Notes under the pieces: model-generated
Seen by the model: only the letters and a program-made list of their open reading frames with translations
Databases searched by the model: none
What the model was told of the DNA's origin: nothing
Assembly (NCBI RefSeq): GCF_009857475.1
Contig: NZ_WWCJ01000001.1
Coordinates: forward strand, 434,001 to 498,000
Reading direction: 5' to 3'
DNA length: 64,000 nt
DNA from: Pseudoduganella guangdongensis
GTDB lineage: Bacteria > Pseudomonadota > Gammaproteobacteria > Burkholderiales > Burkholderiaceae_D
Position numbers and translations under genes: made by a program
Shown: piece by piece, positions 56,433 through 64,000 of the stretch
How positions within the stretch are numbered: position 1 is the stretch's first letter
Layout of the letters: each line of letters starts with the position of its first letter

Positions 56433-58670
56433 ATGTTCCCGCTTAAACCACTTTCGGCAGCCCTGTTGCTTGCCCTCGGCACGCCGCATGCGCAGGCCGA
56501 CCAGACCCTGTCCACCATCACTGTCACCGCGACCCGCACCGAAACGGCGGGCGAGAACGTGGCCGCCACCGTCAGCGTGGTGGAGCGCGCCGACATCGAG
56601 CGCCGCCAGCCGGCCGACGGCGCCGACCTGCTGCGCGACGAGCCGGATGTGGCGCTGGCGCGCGACCTGCGTCGTTTCGGCGCCACGCGCGTGAATATCC
56701 GCGGCATTGAGGACAACCGTGTGACGCAGATGGTGGACGGCGTACGCCTGCCTGATTTTTACAACGGCGGCGGCCCTACCAACTTCACCATGAATGCGCC
56801 GGGCGGCGTGTCGCCCGACTTCCTCAAACGCGTGGAAATCCTGCGCGGCGCGGCCTCCAGCCTGTACGGCTCGGACGCCATCGGCGGCGTGGTCGGTTAC
56901 CTCACGCTGGACCCCGCCGACATGCTGGTGGCGGGCGAGAACACGGCGCTGCGCTACCGCGTGGGCCATATCGGCGCCAACGATGCACTGCGCCATAGCC
57001 TGCTGGGCGCCTGGCGCAGCGAGACCAGCGAGGCACTGTTCGGTTATTCGCGCGCGACCGCGCATGCCTTTGAAAACATGGGGTCAGTCGATACGCGCAA
57101 CGCCAGCCGCAGCCTGCCCAATCCACAGGACGTGCGCGACCAGGGCCTGCTGCTGAAGTTCGGCCACCGCCCGGCCGCCGGTCACAAGCTGGCGCTGACT
57201 GTCGAAGGCCGCAAGCTCGATAGTGATGTCGAGATCCTGCGCCTGGCGGCGTCGCTGCCCAAGGTCAGCGCCATGTGGGGCGATGACCACAGCAAGCGCC
57301 TGCGCGCCACGGCGGAATGGCAGCATATGCCGAAAGGCGCATGGTACGACCGCCTGACAGCGCGCCTGTACCGCCAGGATGCCGACACTCGCAACAACAA
57401 CCACCAGAAGCGCGACGCGACCAGCGCCACCTGTGCCGCTTCCGGCCCGGTGGGCGTCAACAACTGCCTGATCGCGCAGGAGTTCCTGTTCTCGCAAACG
57501 GCCACCGGCGGCAGCCTGCAGTTCGACAGCGCGTTGAAGCTGGCGGGGCAGGAGCATTTCCTGACCTACGGCCTGGACACTTCGCGCGTCAAGACGGAAG
57601 AGAGGCGCGACGCCACCGTGCGCAACCTGAGCACCGGCACGGTGGGCAAGAATCTGGCGGGGGATGTCTTCCCGCTGCGCGATTTCGCCATCGGCAATAC
57701 CGACACCGTCGCCTTCTTCGCGCAGGACGAGATCAGCGGCCTGGCCGGCGGCGCCCTGACCCTGACGCCGAACCTGCGCTATGACTGGCGCCGCCTGTCG
57801 CCGAAGGTCGATGCGCTGGCCCAGGCCGTGCTGGACGGGATTGGCCGCAAGGTGGTGCGCCAGAGCGATGGCGCGCTGTCGCCCAAACTGGCGGCCATGT
57901 GGGCCTTCAGTCCGAACCTGTCAGGTTACGCCCAGCTGGCGCGCGGCTTCCGCGCCCCGAACTACGAGGAGGTGAACGGCGCCTTCCGCAACAACTCGCA
58001 GATGTACGGCATCGTACCCAATCCGGACCTGAAGCCGGAATCGAGCACCGGCCTGGAACTGGGCCTGAAACTGCGCAGCGATACAGTACGCAGCCAGTTC
58101 GCCGTGTACGACAACCGCTACCGCGACTTCATCGCCAGCGTGCAGCTGAATTGCCCGAGCGATCCGCGCTGCGTGCCGCTGCCGATTCGCATGACCAGCA
58201 TGTTCCAGAACCTGTCGCGCGTGCGCATTTACGGCGCCGAGGCGCGCGCCGTGTGGGATATGGCGCCGGGTTGGAAGCTGGACGGCGCCGTGGCCATGGC
58301 GCGCGGTGAGAACCGGGCCAACGGGGCGCCGATCAACACGGTGGAGCCGCAGCGCCTGAGCGCCGGCCTGCTGCGCGATGCCGGCGAGTGGGGCGCCGAG
58401 CTGCGCTTGCGCGCCGCCAAGGCGGTGACCCGCACCGACGATCGGGACGGGGCCTGGTTCCGTCCCGCCGGCTATGGCGTGAGCGACCTGTCGCTATGGT
58501 GGCGTCCAGCGAAGGGCGCGCAGCTTAACCTGTCGGTCAACAACCTGTTCGACAAGAAGTACTGGCTGTGGAGCGATATCCGCCAGGCCGATGCGCGCAT
58601 GCCGACCGGTGTCGACTTCTACACGCAGCCGGGCCGCAAGTTGTCGGCCAGCCTGGCATACCAGTTCTAA
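56433..58670 (+). CDS. TonB-dependent haemoglobin/haem-type receptor, 745 aa
   Basis: The signal peptide (to AQA) is followed by a TonB box-like ITVTATRTE, a plug (RRFGATRVNIRGIEDNRVTQ, FLKRVEILRGAASSLYGSDA) and a 22-strand-type barrel ending KLSASLAYQF with terminal Phe. The plug pattern is that of the haemoglobin/transferrin/lactoferrin receptor group. The barrel contains two Cys pairs in extracellular-type loops (SATCAASGPVGVNNC and NCPSDPRC). It is the first gene of the four-gene operon and the likely haem importer across the outer membrane. Confidence 0.9.
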   Translation: MFPLKPLSAALLLALGTPHAQADQTLSTITVTATRTETAGENVAATVSVVERADIERRQPADGADLLRDEPDVALARDLRRFGATRVNIRGIEDNRVTQMVDGVRLPDFYNGGGPTNFTMNAPGGVSPDFLKRVEILRGAASSLYGSDAIGGVVGYLTLDPADMLVAGENTALRYRVGHIGANDALRHSLLGAWRSETSEALFGYSRATAHAFENMGSVDTRNASRSLPNPQDVRDQGLLLKFGHRPAAGHKLALTVEGRKLDSDVEILRLAASLPKVSAMWGDDHSKRLRATAEWQHMPKGAWYDRLTARLYRQDADTRNNNHQKRDATSATCAASGPVGVNNCLIAQEFLFSQTATGGSLQFDSALKLAGQEHFLTYGLDTSRVKTEERRDATVRNLSTGTVGKNLAGDVFPLRDFAIGNTDTVAFFAQDEISGLAGGALTLTPNLRYDWRRLSPKVDALAQAVLDGIGRKVVRQSDGALSPKLAAMWAFSPNLSGYAQLARGFRAPNYEEVNGAFRNNSQMYGIVPNPDLKPESSTGLELGLKLRSDTVRSQFAVYDNRYRDFIASVQLNCPSDPRCVPLPIRMTSMFQNLSRVRIYGAEARAVWDMAPGWKLDGAVAMARGENRANGAPINTVEPQRLSAGLLRDAGEWGAELRLRAAKAVTRTDDRDGAWFRPAGYGVSDLSLWWRPAKGAQLNLSVNNLFDKKYWLWSDIRQADARMPTGVDFYTQPGRKLSASLAYQF

Positions 58671-58679
58671 GGCCGATCC

Positions 58680-61600
58680 ATGCAAAGCCTGATTTCGCGC
58701 TGCCTGCTGGCATGCGCGCTGCTGCTGGCGGGCGCCTTGGCGCCCGTTCATGCCGCCAAACTGCTGTTCGTCACCAGCGGCCCCACGCCGACCGGCAAGT
58801 TCCAGCTGCTGGCGCAGCTGGGCAAGCCGGCCGGCGCGAGTGTCGAGGTGCGCTACCTGGAGCAGTTGCCGCCGCAGCCCGGCGCGTCGCTGTTCCAAGG
58901 CTACGACGCGGTGCTGTTCGACCTGCCGCGCGACCATATGCGCGAATTCGGCAAGGCGCGCCTGGCGGCTGCCTTGCCGGGCTTGCGCCAGCCTGCGCTC
59001 TGGCTGCATGAGCAACGGCCAGAGTGGCAGGGCATGCCTGAGCCGCTGGCGCGCCGCCTTCTCAGTTACTACGTTAACGGCTCCAGCGCCAACTACAGCG
59101 GCTTCCTGCGCACGCTGGTGGCGCACTTGAGCGGCCGCAGTACGGAGGGCATCGCACCGCCTGTCGTGTTCCCCAAGGCGGCGCTGTACCACCCGCAGGC
59201 GCCGGGCAAGATTTTCGCATCGGCGACCGACTACCTGCGCTGGAAGGGCGTGCAACTGGAACGCAAGCCGGTGGTGATCGGCATCGCCCTGCACCAGTCG
59301 TATATCGCGGCCGAGCAGACAGCCTTCATCGACGACCTGATCGCGCGCATCGAGGCGACGGGCGCGCTGGCGCTGCCGTTCTACGGGCCGGCCATGGCGC
59401 CCATGGCGCCGGTCATGAGCGTGGCGGGCAAGCCGCTGCCGGACGTCATCATCAACACCCAGATCATGCTCAATCCGGAAGGGCGCAAGCAGGAGTTCGA
59501 GGCGCTCGGCATTCCGGTGGTGCAGGCCACGCCTTACCGCAAGGGCGATGCGGCTGCCTGGGCAGCCGACCCGCAGGGCGTGCAGCTGGTGGATGTGCCG
59601 TTCTACCTGGCGCAGGGCGAGTATGCCGGCATCGTGGACGCCATGGTGACCGGCGCCGCGCGCGCCAGCGACGACCAGATCGTGCCGATCGCCGCACAGG
59701 CGCAGGCCATTGTGGAGAAGGCGCGCAAGCTGGTGCAGTTGCAGCGCCTGTCGAATCGCGACAAGCGCCTGGCAGTCTTCTTCTGGAATTACCCGCCGGG
59801 TGAGAAGAACCTGTCGGCTTCCTACCTGAACCTGCCGCGCAGCCTGGCCGGCACGCTGGCCGCGCTGCATGCCGCCGGCTACAGCACCCAGCCGCAGGAT
59901 GAGGAAGTGCTGACCGCCACCTTGCAGCGCCTGCTGGCGCCGTTCTACCGCGACAATACGCTGGACGATTTGCTGCGCGACGGCCTGGCCGAAAAACTGC
60001 CGCTGCCTGCCTACCGCGCCTGGCTGGCGACCCTGCCGCAGGCGGTGCAGCAAACCCTGCACGCGCGCTGGGGCGACCCCGAGCGCTCGGCCATGCTGCT
60101 GCGGCGCGATGGCGAGGCATTCTTTGTGATCCCACGCGCCAAATTCGGCAACCTGGCCATCCTGCCGCAGCCGCCGCGCGGCGAGAAATGGGAGGGCAAG
60201 GAGAAGGCCCTGTACCACAGCCCGAAAGCCGATCCTTCCCACTTCTACCTGGCGGCCTACCTGTGGGCGCGCCAGGGCATGCAGGCCGACGCCCTGGTTC
60301 ACTACGGCACCCACGGCTCGCAGGAGTGGTTGCCGGGTAAGGAGCGCGGCCTGTCGGTCTACGACTACCCCTTGCTGGCGGTGGGCGACGTGCCGGTGGT
60401 CTACCCCTACATCGTGGACAATATCGGCGAAGCGCTGCAGGCCAAGCGCCGTGGACGCGCCGTCACCATCACGCACCAGACGCCGCCCTTCGCGCCGGCC
60501 GGCCTGCACGAAGCCCTGTCGCGCCTGCACGACCTGCTGCACGCCTGGATCGCGCAGGACAGCGGTGCCGTCAAGGACAAGCTGGCGGCCGACCTGCTGC
60601 AAGCCGCGCGTGCGCAGCACATCGACAAGGACATGGCCTGGGATGCGCAGCGCATCGCCGCCGACTTCCCCGGCTTTGTGGAGGCGCTGCACAGCCAGTT
60701 GCACGAGCTGGCGCAAACAGCGCAGCCGCTCGGCCTGCACACTTTCGGTAAGGCGCCGCAGGAACAGCATCGCCTCGGCACCGTGCTGCTGATGCTGGGC
60801 CGCGAGTACTGGCAACTGGCCGGCGCGCCGGGCGACGAGCCGGACGAAGTCTTTGTCGAGGACTATAGCAAGCTGGCCGAATCGGCACCATATCGCCTGT
60901 TGCGGCGTCACACCGTCGAAGGCGAGCCGCTGCCAGCCAGCACGCGGGGCAATGCGCGCCTGGCGGAGCTGCTGCAGCGCGGCCAAGCCTATTATGCGGC
61001 GCTGAGTGCAGGCGGCGAAATGGCGGGCATGCTGGCGGCGCTGGATGGCCGCCATATCGCCACCTCCTACGGCGGCGACCCGATCAAGAATCCGGACGCG
61101 CTGCCGACTGGCCGCAACCTGTACGGTTTCGACCCGTCGCGCGTGCCGACGCAGCAAGCCTGGAGCGCCGCCAAAGACGCGCTGGATGCGCTGCTGGCCG
61201 CGCACCGCAAGGCCAAAGGGCAGCCACCGAAGAAGCTCGCCTTCTCGCTCTGGTCGGTGGAAACCATGCGCCACCAGGGCATCCTGGAAGCGCAGGCCCT
61301 GTGGGCGCTGGGCGTGGAGCCGGTGTGGGATGCCGGCGGCCGCGTGACCGACGTGAAGCTGATCCCACGTGACAAGCTTGGACGGCCACGGGTCGACGTG
61401 GTGCTGTCGGCCACCGGCCTGTATCGCGACCACTTCCCGAACGCCATGCGGCAGTTGGCGAAAGCCGTGCGCCTGGCGGCCGAGGCGAATGAAGACGACA
61501 ACCCTGTCAGCGCCAACACGCGCGCCATGGCGGCAGCGCTGGCCAAGGCCGGCGTGCCGCAGGCAGAACGCCAGAACGCGGCGTTGACCCGCATCTTCTC

Positions 61601-62681
61601 GTCCGAGTCTGGCCACTACGGCAGCGGCCTGGATGACGCCACCCTGGCCAGCGATACCTGGAAAGGCAAGGAGGAGGGCGATCGCAAGCTGGCCGACCTG
61701 TACCTGGCGCGCATGCAGTTCGCCTACGGCCCGGACGAAACACGCTGGGGCCAATCGGGCGGCAACGTGAACCTGTACGCGGAAGCGCTGCGCGGCACCG
61801 AGGGCGCGGTGCTGTCGCGTACCTCCAACCTGTACGGCATGCTGACCACCGACGATCCGTTCCAGTACCTGGGTGGACTGTCGCTAGCGGTGCGGCGCCT
61901 GGATGGCAAGGCGCCCGAGCTGTACATTTCCAACCTGCGCGACAACAGCCAGTCCGGCGGCCGGGTGGAAACGGCGGCCGGTTTCCTGGCCAAGGAACTG
62001 GCGACGCGCAACTTCCATCCCGGCTATATCAAGGGCCTGATGGCGGAGGGCTATTCCGGCACCTTGCAGGTGCTCGACGCCGTCAACAACTTCTGGGGCT
62101 GGCAGGCGGTGGCGCGCGAGACCGTACGCGACGACCAGTGGCAGGAGTTTGTCGACGTCTATGTGCGCGACAAGCACAAGCTCGGCATGCGCGACTGGTT
62201 CGAGCGCGATAATCCGCACGCCATGGCGCAGACCATCGAGCGCATGCTGGAAGCCGCGCGCAAGGGCTATTGGCAGGCCGATGCCGATACCGTGCAGGAG
62301 CTGAAGGAGCGCTGGCGCGAACTGTCGGCGCGCCACGACGTGCGTACCGACAACCTCCAGTTCCAGGCTTTCGTCGCACCCGGTTTCGGCACGCAAGGCG
62401 CAGCCCCGCCGCCCGGCGCGCAAAGCGCAACGCCGCCGCCATCGCCATCGCCAGCGCCGCGCGCCGCAGCCACGCCCGCAAAGCCCGCCGCGCCGCCGGA
62501 GCCGCCCGCCGCACCACCTGCACCACCAGCACCGCCACCCGTGCGTGGCCTGCAGCTGACCAAAGTCGAAGCGCCGCAGCCATCACCTGCCCCGCAGCTC
62601 GCCGTGGCGCTGCTCGTCATGTTGGCCGCCTTACTGGCCGGCGCTGTGCGCCAGGCCAGCACCTTCCCGCAACCCCGTTGA
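58680..62681 (+). CDS. Exported CobN-like chelatase (HmuS-like), 1333 aa
   Basis: The product is a class II chelatase large subunit homologue (CobN/ChlH superfamily), with the signature H541-Y-G-T-H545-G-S-Q-E549-W-L-P-G-K. Unlike CobN of cobalamin synthesis it has a signal peptide (about residues 1-25), a Pro/Ala-rich linker (about 1241-1304) and a C-terminal membrane helix (about 1306-1323). The catalytic body should therefore lie in the periplasm, tethered to the inner membrane. No cobalamin gene, CobS or CobT is nearby. Position after a haemoglobin-type receptor and before ExbB/ExbD-like genes matches HmuS of Bacteroidetes, which removes iron from haem. Zinc or cobalt handling is the alternative. 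Confidence 0.85.
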   Translation: MQSLISRCLLACALLLAGALAPVHAAKLLFVTSGPTPTGKFQLLAQLGKPAGASVEVRYLEQLPPQPGASLFQGYDAVLFDLPRDHMREFGKARLAAALPGLRQPALWLHEQRPEWQGMPEPLARRLLSYYVNGSSANYSGFLRTLVAHLSGRSTEGIAPPVVFPKAALYHPQAPGKIFASATDYLRWKGVQLERKPVVIGIALHQSYIAAEQTAFIDDLIARIEATGALALPFYGPAMAPMAPVMSVAGKPLPDVIINTQIMLNPEGRKQEFEALGIPVVQATPYRKGDAAAWAADPQGVQLVDVPFYLAQGEYAGIVDAMVTGAARASDDQIVPIAAQAQAIVEKARKLVQLQRLSNRDKRLAVFFWNYPPGEKNLSASYLNLPRSLAGTLAALHAAGYSTQPQDEEVLTATLQRLLAPFYRDNTLDDLLRDGLAEKLPLPAYRAWLATLPQAVQQTLHARWGDPERSAMLLRRDGEAFFVIPRAKFGNLAILPQPPRGEKWEGKEKALYHSPKADPSHFYLAAYLWARQGMQADALVHYGTHGSQEWLPGKERGLSVYDYPLLAVGDVPVVYPYIVDNIGEALQAKRRGRAVTITHQTPPFAPAGLHEALSRLHDLLHAWIAQDSGAVKDKLAADLLQAARAQHIDKDMAWDAQRIAADFPGFVEALHSQLHELAQTAQPLGLHTFGKAPQEQHRLGTVLLMLGREYWQLAGAPGDEPDEVFVEDYSKLAESAPYRLLRRHTVEGEPLPASTRGNARLAELLQRGQAYYAALSAGGEMAGMLAALDGRHIATSYGGDPIKNPDALPTGRNLYGFDPSRVPTQQAWSAAKDALDALLAAHRKAKGQPPKKLAFSLWSVETMRHQGILEAQALWALGVEPVWDAGGRVTDVKLIPRDKLGRPRVDVVLSATGLYRDHFPNAMRQLAKAVRLAAEANEDDNPVSANTRAMAAALAKAGVPQAERQNAALTRIFSSESGHYGSGLDDATLASDTWKGKEEGDRKLADLYLARMQFAYGPDETRWGQSGGNVNLYAEALRGTEGAVLSRTSNLYGMLTTDDPFQYLGGLSLAVRRLDGKAPELYISNLRDNSQSGGRVETAAGFLAKELATRNFHPGYIKGLMAEGYSGTLQVLDAVNNFWGWQAVARETVRDDQWQEFVDVYVRDKHKLGMRDWFERDNPHAMAQTIERMLEAARKGYWQADADTVQELKERWRELSARHDVRTDNLQFQAFVAPGFGTQGAAPPPGAQSATPPPSPSPAPRAAATPAKPAAPPEPPAAPPAPPAPPPVRGLQLTKVEAPQPSPAPQLAVALLVMLAALLAGAVRQASTFPQPR

Positions 62682-62691
62682 AAGTCACACC

Positions 62692-63177
62692 ATGCAAACT
62701 TTGATTGAAACCCTGATGTACCAGCTCGGCCAGGTCTTCCTGCTGCCCACGCTGGCCCTGATCGCCATCCTGTTCCTGTACAGCTTTTACAGCCTGGGCA
62801 GCTTTGCCGTGCAAGGCTGGCAGCGCCGCCGTGGCCAGGGCCGCTCGCTGCTTGCCTGGTGGCAAGCCAACAGGCAAGCCAGCGACGATGAACTCGACGT
62901 GCGCGCCCACAAGGAGCTGGAGGCGGCCCGCATCGCCACCCGCGTCGCGCCCATGCTTGGCCTGGTGGCGACCATGATTCCGATGGGCCCCGCCATGAAG
63001 TCCCTCTCCGACGGCAACCTGGGCGCCGTGTCGCAAAACCTGATGGTCGCTTTCTCCGCCGTGATCCTGGCGCTGATCGCGGCCTCCATCACCTTCCTGG
63101 TGGTGAACGTGCGGCGCCGCTGGCTGGCGGAAGAAATCCTTGAGATCAGCACCCAGCGCCAGGAGGCTACCCAATGA
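62692..63177 (+). CDS. MotA/TolQ/ExbB-type proton channel protein, 161 aa
   Basis: Three membrane helices are predicted (about 15-38, 87-107 and 119-145). The block RVAPMLGLVATMIPMGPAM corresponds to the A-P-x-L-G-L-x-G-T region of ExbB/TolQ, and a cytoplasmic loop lies between helices 1 and 2. It is short for ExbB and lacks the long N-terminal extension. It probably forms an ion channel with the DUF2149 protein whose start overlaps its stop. Confidence 0.87.
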   Translation: MQTLIETLMYQLGQVFLLPTLALIAILFLYSFYSLGSFAVQGWQRRRGQGRSLLAWWQANRQASDDELDVRAHKELEAARIATRVAPMLGLVATMIPMGPAMKSLSDGNLGAVSQNLMVAFSAVILALIAASITFLVVNVRRRWLAEEILEISTQRQEATQ

Positions 63178-63485
63178 AGCTGCTGCACGAACCGGAAACC
63201 GAAGATCCGATCCTGTCGGTGGTCAACTTGATCGACGTCTTCCTCGTCATCATCGCGGCGCTGCTGATCGTGGTGGCCAAGAACCCGCTATTGAATGCCT
63301 TCGGCAAGCAGGACGTGACCGTGATTACTGACGCCGGCAAGCCCGGCATGGAAGTCGTGGTGAAGAAGGGCGAGAAGATCGAGCACTATAAGAGCACCGG
63401 CAAGATCGGCCAGGGCGAGGGCGACAAGGCCGGCACGGCGTACCGCATGAAAGACGGCTCCATCGTCTATGTGCCGGAAAACTGA
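63174..63485 (+). CDS. DUF2149 protein with ExbD-like topology, 103 aa
   Basis: A short cytoplasmic N-terminus is followed by one membrane helix (about 16-35) with a buried acid, D21, in NLIDVFLVIIAALL. This is the place of the proton-carrying Asp of ExbD, TolR and MotB. A small periplasmic domain (about 45-103) follows. Proteins of the DUF2149 family accompany CobN-like genes in hmu-type operons. Its ATG overlaps the stop of the channel gene, indicating coupled translation. Confidence 0.87.
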   Translation: MKLLHEPETEDPILSVVNLIDVFLVIIAALLIVVAKNPLLNAFGKQDVTVITDAGKPGMEVVVKKGEKIEHYKSTGKIGQGEGDKAGTAYRMKDGSIVYVPEN

Positions 63486-63565
63486 CGCCGCGCAACCGGC
63501 TTAAGCTTGCCGTAACCCAGTCTCCCCCGGCGGTGCTAACCTAGCCCGACCTTATGGGGGAGACA

Positions 63566-64000
63566 ATGATTTATAAACTACATATCAATGGCGCCGCCCG
63601 CTCGGCGGACGTCGAGGGCGACACGCCCTTGCTGTGGGTCCTGCGCGACACCCTGGGCCTGACCGGCACCAAATACGGCTGCGGCGCCGGCGCGTGCGGC
63701 GCCTGCACCGTGCATATTGACGGCCAGGTGGTGCGCAGCTGCGTCATGCCGGTCAGCGCGGTGGGCCAGGGCAAGGTGCGTACCATCGAGTCCTTGTCGC
63801 CCGACCGCTCGCATGCCTTGCAAAAGGCCTGGATCGCGGAGCAGGTGCCGCAATGCGGCTACTGCCAGTCCGGCATGCTGATGGCGGCGGCGGCGCTGCT
63901 CAAGTCTCACCCCAAACCGAGCGACGCCCAGATCGACGCCGCCATGACCAACTTGTGTCGCTGCGGAACCTACCCGCGCGTGCGGCGCGCCATCCGCCGC
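63566..64000 (+). CDS. [2Fe-2S] small subunit of a molybdenum hydroxylase (3' end cut)
   Basis: The frame runs to the window end without a stop (145 codons seen of about 150 expected). It has the N-terminal plant-type cluster motif [12 protein letters not shown] with Cys further on in RSCVMP, and the C-terminal cluster motif QCGYCQSGM with [10 protein letters not shown]. This is the pattern of aldehyde oxidoreductase/isoquinoline oxidoreductase alpha subunits. GGGGGAGAC precedes the start. The large subunit should follow outside the window. It is not part of the haem operon, judging by the 80-bp gap. Confidence 0.9.
   Translation, partial: MIYKLHINGAARSADVEGDTPLLWVLRDTLGLTGTKYGCGAGACGACTVHIDGQVVRSCVMPVSAVGQGKVRTIESLSPDRSHALQKAWIAEQVPQCGYCQSGMLMAAAALLKSHPKPSDAQIDAAMTNLCRCGTYPRVRRAIRR

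Noticed and set aside
58494..61754. A 1086-codon open frame opposite the TonB receptor end and CobN-like gene
   Set aside because: It is a mirror frame of the CobN-like coding sequence; the product is Arg/Gln/Leu-rich with no signal or motif.
58680..62681. Reading the CobN-like gene as part of cobalamin biosynthesis
   Set aside because: The protein is exported and anchored, there are no cob/cbi genes or CobS/CobT partners, and the operon has a haem-type receptor and a Fur-like site.

Overview
The window is high-GC DNA of a betaproteobacterium, most likely in the Oxalobacteraceae (Massilia/Duganella/Janthinobacterium type). The evidence is the codon use, the gene content (ring-epoxidising phenylacetate pathway, TorF porin next to kdp, DUF2145 protein, M4 and M64 secreted peptidases) and two families of intergenic palindromes that I associate with that group. 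It reads as ordinary chromosome with a few accessory stretches. I saw no rRNA, tRNA, insertion sequence or CRISPR array.

Layout: 1-2.1 kb holds a truncated lipoprotein hydrolase and two exported proteins on the minus strand. 2.2-5.5 kb holds an HTH regulator, a TonB-dependent receptor and a small twin-CX3C exported protein. 5.5-6.7 kb is an M14 carboxypeptidase. 6.8-19.6 kb is the phenylacetate catabolic locus: paaX diverges from paaABCDE-paaG-paaH-paaI-paaK-paaJ-paaY-paaZ. The genes encode CoA activation (PaaK), ring epoxidation (PaaABCE, with PaaD for maturation), isomerisation (PaaG), ring opening and aldehyde oxidation (PaaZ), beta-oxidation (PaaH, PaaJ) and thioesterase housekeeping (PaaI, PaaY). 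A paaF gene is missing. 19.6-26.6 kb holds small membrane proteins, two lipoproteins, an M24 peptidase and a secreted M4 metallopeptidase. A perfect 55-bp direct repeat shows that one lipoprotein gene sits in an 823-bp unit at the 3' end of the M24 gene.

26.9-30.8 kb holds an ACT-like protein, a VOC protein, a DUF4124 protein and a two-gene TRAP transporter without its binding protein. 30.8-32.7 kb is a lower-GC patch of small orphan genes: an Imm33/DUF2185-like immunity protein, an HslV-like fragment and decayed sequence. 32.7-38.4 kb holds a membrane protein, argH, an NTF2-like exported protein, a GNAT enzyme, a secreted cyanophycinase-like S51 hydrolase and an M64 peptidase. 38.5-42.8 kb is parE-parC. 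43-52.7 kb holds a receiver-domain protein, a TorF porin and the potassium operon (30-aa ORF, kdpF, kdpA, kdpB, kdpC, kdpD, kdpE). 52.8-55.4 kb holds a MoxR ATPase, a GNAT enzyme and a VWA protein. 55.6-56.2 kb holds two small cytochromes c.

56.3-63.5 kb is the most interesting region. Behind a Fur-box-like site lie a haemoglobin-type TonB receptor, a 1333-residue exported and C-terminally anchored CobN-like chelatase, an ExbB/TolQ-like channel protein and an ExbD-like DUF2149 protein, tightly spaced. The set matches the core of the Bacteroidetes hmu (HmuR/S/U/V) system. It looks like a periplasmic, proton-motive-force-linked haem-iron extraction system rather than cobalamin synthesis. The window ends in a [2Fe-2S] small subunit of a molybdenum hydroxylase.
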